The notes below the pieces were generated by a model. The model made no database searches. It was not told the origin of the DNA and saw nothing but the letters and a program-made list of their open reading frames with translations. Shown piece after piece: positions 5,023 through 6,067 of a stretch of DNA of 6,067 nt. A program made the translations under genes and the position numbers. The DNA comes from Paramuribaculum sp. (GTDB taxonomy: Bacteria > Bacteroidota > Bacteroidia > Bacteroidales > Muribaculaceae), in contig VSPV01000138.1 of the NCBI GenBank assembly GCA_009775605.1, forward strand, positions 1-6,067, in the 5' to 3' direction. How positions within the stretch are numbered: position 1 is the first letter of the stretch; every line of letters starts with the position of its first letter.

Positions 5023-6067
5023 ATGTACACCATTGAAGACCTGAAGAATATGCCCGAGGAACAACTCAAGGGCATTGCCGACTCCATGGGCCTGAAAAAA
5101 ATCAATGCTGACGATAAAGACAACATGGTCTACGAAATTCTTGACCAGCAGGCTATAAATGCAGCCGCCAACGTCAGCGAACGCGCACCGCGCACACCGA
5201 AAGAACGCGTGCGCCGCGGCCGTCCCCCCAAAGCAAAAACGCAGGAAAACGAGGAGAATATTACAACCGACGCTCCATCCGACGCAAAACCTGCACCGAA
5301 GCCCAAGGCGAAGCAGAAAAAGGTTAAGAAAGAGGGTTCCGAAACCGCAAAGGAAGCCGAAAATATATCCGCCTCAGAAAATCCCCAGCCTAAAAAACGC
5401 GGGCGCAAACCGAAACAGTCGCTTCCAGAAGAGACTTCCGACGCCGCGCCTTCGGCTGTTTCAGAGAGTGAAAACCGCGAAGTGAAAACTGACAACAATG
5501 CTGTGGGCACCACTTCTAACGAGGTAGAAAAATTACCCACAAACCCTCCGACCGACTTTATTCCTAATAAACAGGTCTCAGATCAGGATACCACCGGCGC
5601 TTCGGCCGAACAACCCTCGGCATCTGAACAGGACGTAGTTCAGCGTCAGGATACTGCAACTGAAGAAAACACTCAATCCGAGCCGCAACAGAAACAGAAA
5701 CGCGACTTCCGCCCTCAGAAAGACACGGCATTCGGATCATTCTTCCCCCGCTCTGAAGGCAAACGCTTCGTTCCCCGCTCGCAGCGCGAAAAAGAAGAAG
5801 CAGCCATAGCTGCGGCAACAGCCCCCATTACTCTTGCTGAACCCTGGCAGGCTGAGAAGCAGCAACAGCCGCAACAGCAGAAAAACCGCAATAAAAAGAA
5901 CAACCGTTTCCAACGTCAGCAGGAGCCCACATACAATTTCGACGGAATAATCCAGACGTCAGGTGTGCTTGAAATAATGCCGGAAGGTTGCGGATTCCTC
6001 CGTTCGAGCGACTACAATTATCTCTCATCGCCCGACGATGTTTTCCTCACACCCCAGCAGATAAAGG
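5023..6067 (+). CDS. rho: Transcription termination factor Rho, N-terminal part (truncated by window end)
   Basis: The frame is open from ATG 5023 to the last base, giving 348 residues with no stop. Residues 1-43 form the SAP-like Rho_N domain (MYTIEDLKNMPEEQLKGIAD...). Residues 45-303 are low-complexity, rich in Lys, Glu, Pro, Ala, Ser and Gln, and predicted disordered. From about 305 the RNA-binding cold-shock domain begins, with GVLEIMPEGCGFLRSSDYNY (314-333) and SPDDVFLTPQQI, closely matching E. coli Rho. The hexameric ATPase domain lies beyond the window. Rho terminates transcription by threading along untranslated RNA. Large disordered insertions are typical of gut Bacteroidales; in B. 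thetaiotaomicron the insertion drives Rho condensates. The insertion carries AT-hook-like RRGRPPK (64-70) and KKRGRKPK (124-131), plus a basic Gln/Asn-rich patch (278-300). One oddity is Cys323 where E. coli has Phe62. The ATG is supported because it begins the Rho_N domain as in homologues. Confidence 0.95.
   Translation, partial: MYTIEDLKNMPEEQLKGIADSMGLKKINADDKDNMVYEILDQQAINAAANVSERAPRTPKERVRRGRPPKAKTQENEENITTDAPSDAKPAPKPKAKQKKVKKEGSETAKEAENISASENPQPKKRGRKPKQSLPEETSDAAPSAVSESENREVKTDNNAVGTTSNEVEKLPTNPPTDFIPNKQVSDQDTTGASAEQPSASEQDVVQRQDTATEENTQSEPQQKQKRDFRPQKDTAFGSFFPRSEGKRFVPRSQREKEEAAIAAATAPITLAEPWQAEKQQQPQQQKNRNKKNNRFQRQQEPTYNFDGIIQTSGVLEIMPEGCGFLRSSDYNYLSSPDDVFLTPQQIK

Noticed and set aside
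5130..5540. Minus-strand 136-residue open frame over the start of rho
   Set aside because: The + strand frame here encodes the Rho_N domain and insertion and continues into an unmistakable Rho cold-shock domain. The minus frame is Ser/Phe-rich, the reverse reading of Lys/Glu-rich codons.
5155..5931. Frameshift or assembly error as the cause of the odd middle of Rho
   Set aside because: One uninterrupted frame connects the SAP-like domain to the cold-shock domain, and long low-complexity insertions are normal for Bacteroidales Rho.

Overview
The window looks like a chromosomal segment from a Bacteroidota bacterium, most likely order Bacteroidales. Three things support this. Two intergenic regions carry the Bacteroidota-type promoter (a TTTG-like -33 element, about 20 bases, then TAnnTTTG). 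Starts lack strong Shine-Dalgarno sequences. The last gene encodes a Rho factor with the very long disordered insertion seen in gut Bacteroidales. The fairly GC-rich coding sequence with frequent ATA isoleucine codons would suit a Muribaculaceae-like lineage more than Bacteroides itself, but that placement is inference. All genes run on the + strand.

Bases 1-3047 look like one transcription unit for envelope ion transport. It holds the last 20 codons of an unidentified protein (1-63), an MgtC/SapB-family membrane protein (79-798) and a 747-residue CPA2-type monovalent cation:proton antiporter (804-3047). Gaps are only 15 and 5 bases. The antiporter is unusual: it has an extra four-helix membrane module and two C-terminal RCK_C-like domains but no nucleotide-binding RCK_N domain.

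Bases 3048-3142 separate this unit from guaA (3143-4666), a full-length GMP synthase with intact glutaminase, ATP-pyrophosphatase and dimerisation domains. The gap holds a possible weak terminator and a clear promoter. A perfect 9-bp inverted repeat overlaps the -33 element and fills part of the spacer. A strong intrinsic terminator (4686-4722) closes guaA.

Bases 4723-5022 are non-coding and lead into rho (5023 to the window end, 5'-complete but truncated by the edge). A consensus promoter predicts a leader of roughly 210 bases. This leader has two successive hairpins, a strongly C-rich and G-poor stretch (27 C against 7 G in 70 bases) and a nine-codon mini-ORF. That layout fits Rho autoregulation by premature termination. 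The visible Rho protein has a SAP-like N-terminal domain, about 260 residues of low-complexity charged sequence with two AT-hook-like motifs and a basic Gln/Asn-rich patch, then the start of the RNA-binding cold-shock domain.

No mobile elements, CRISPR arrays, tRNAs or rRNAs are visible. The genes are mostly housekeeping; the most interesting material is the rho leader, the Rho insertion, the guaA promoter palindrome and the antiporter architecture.
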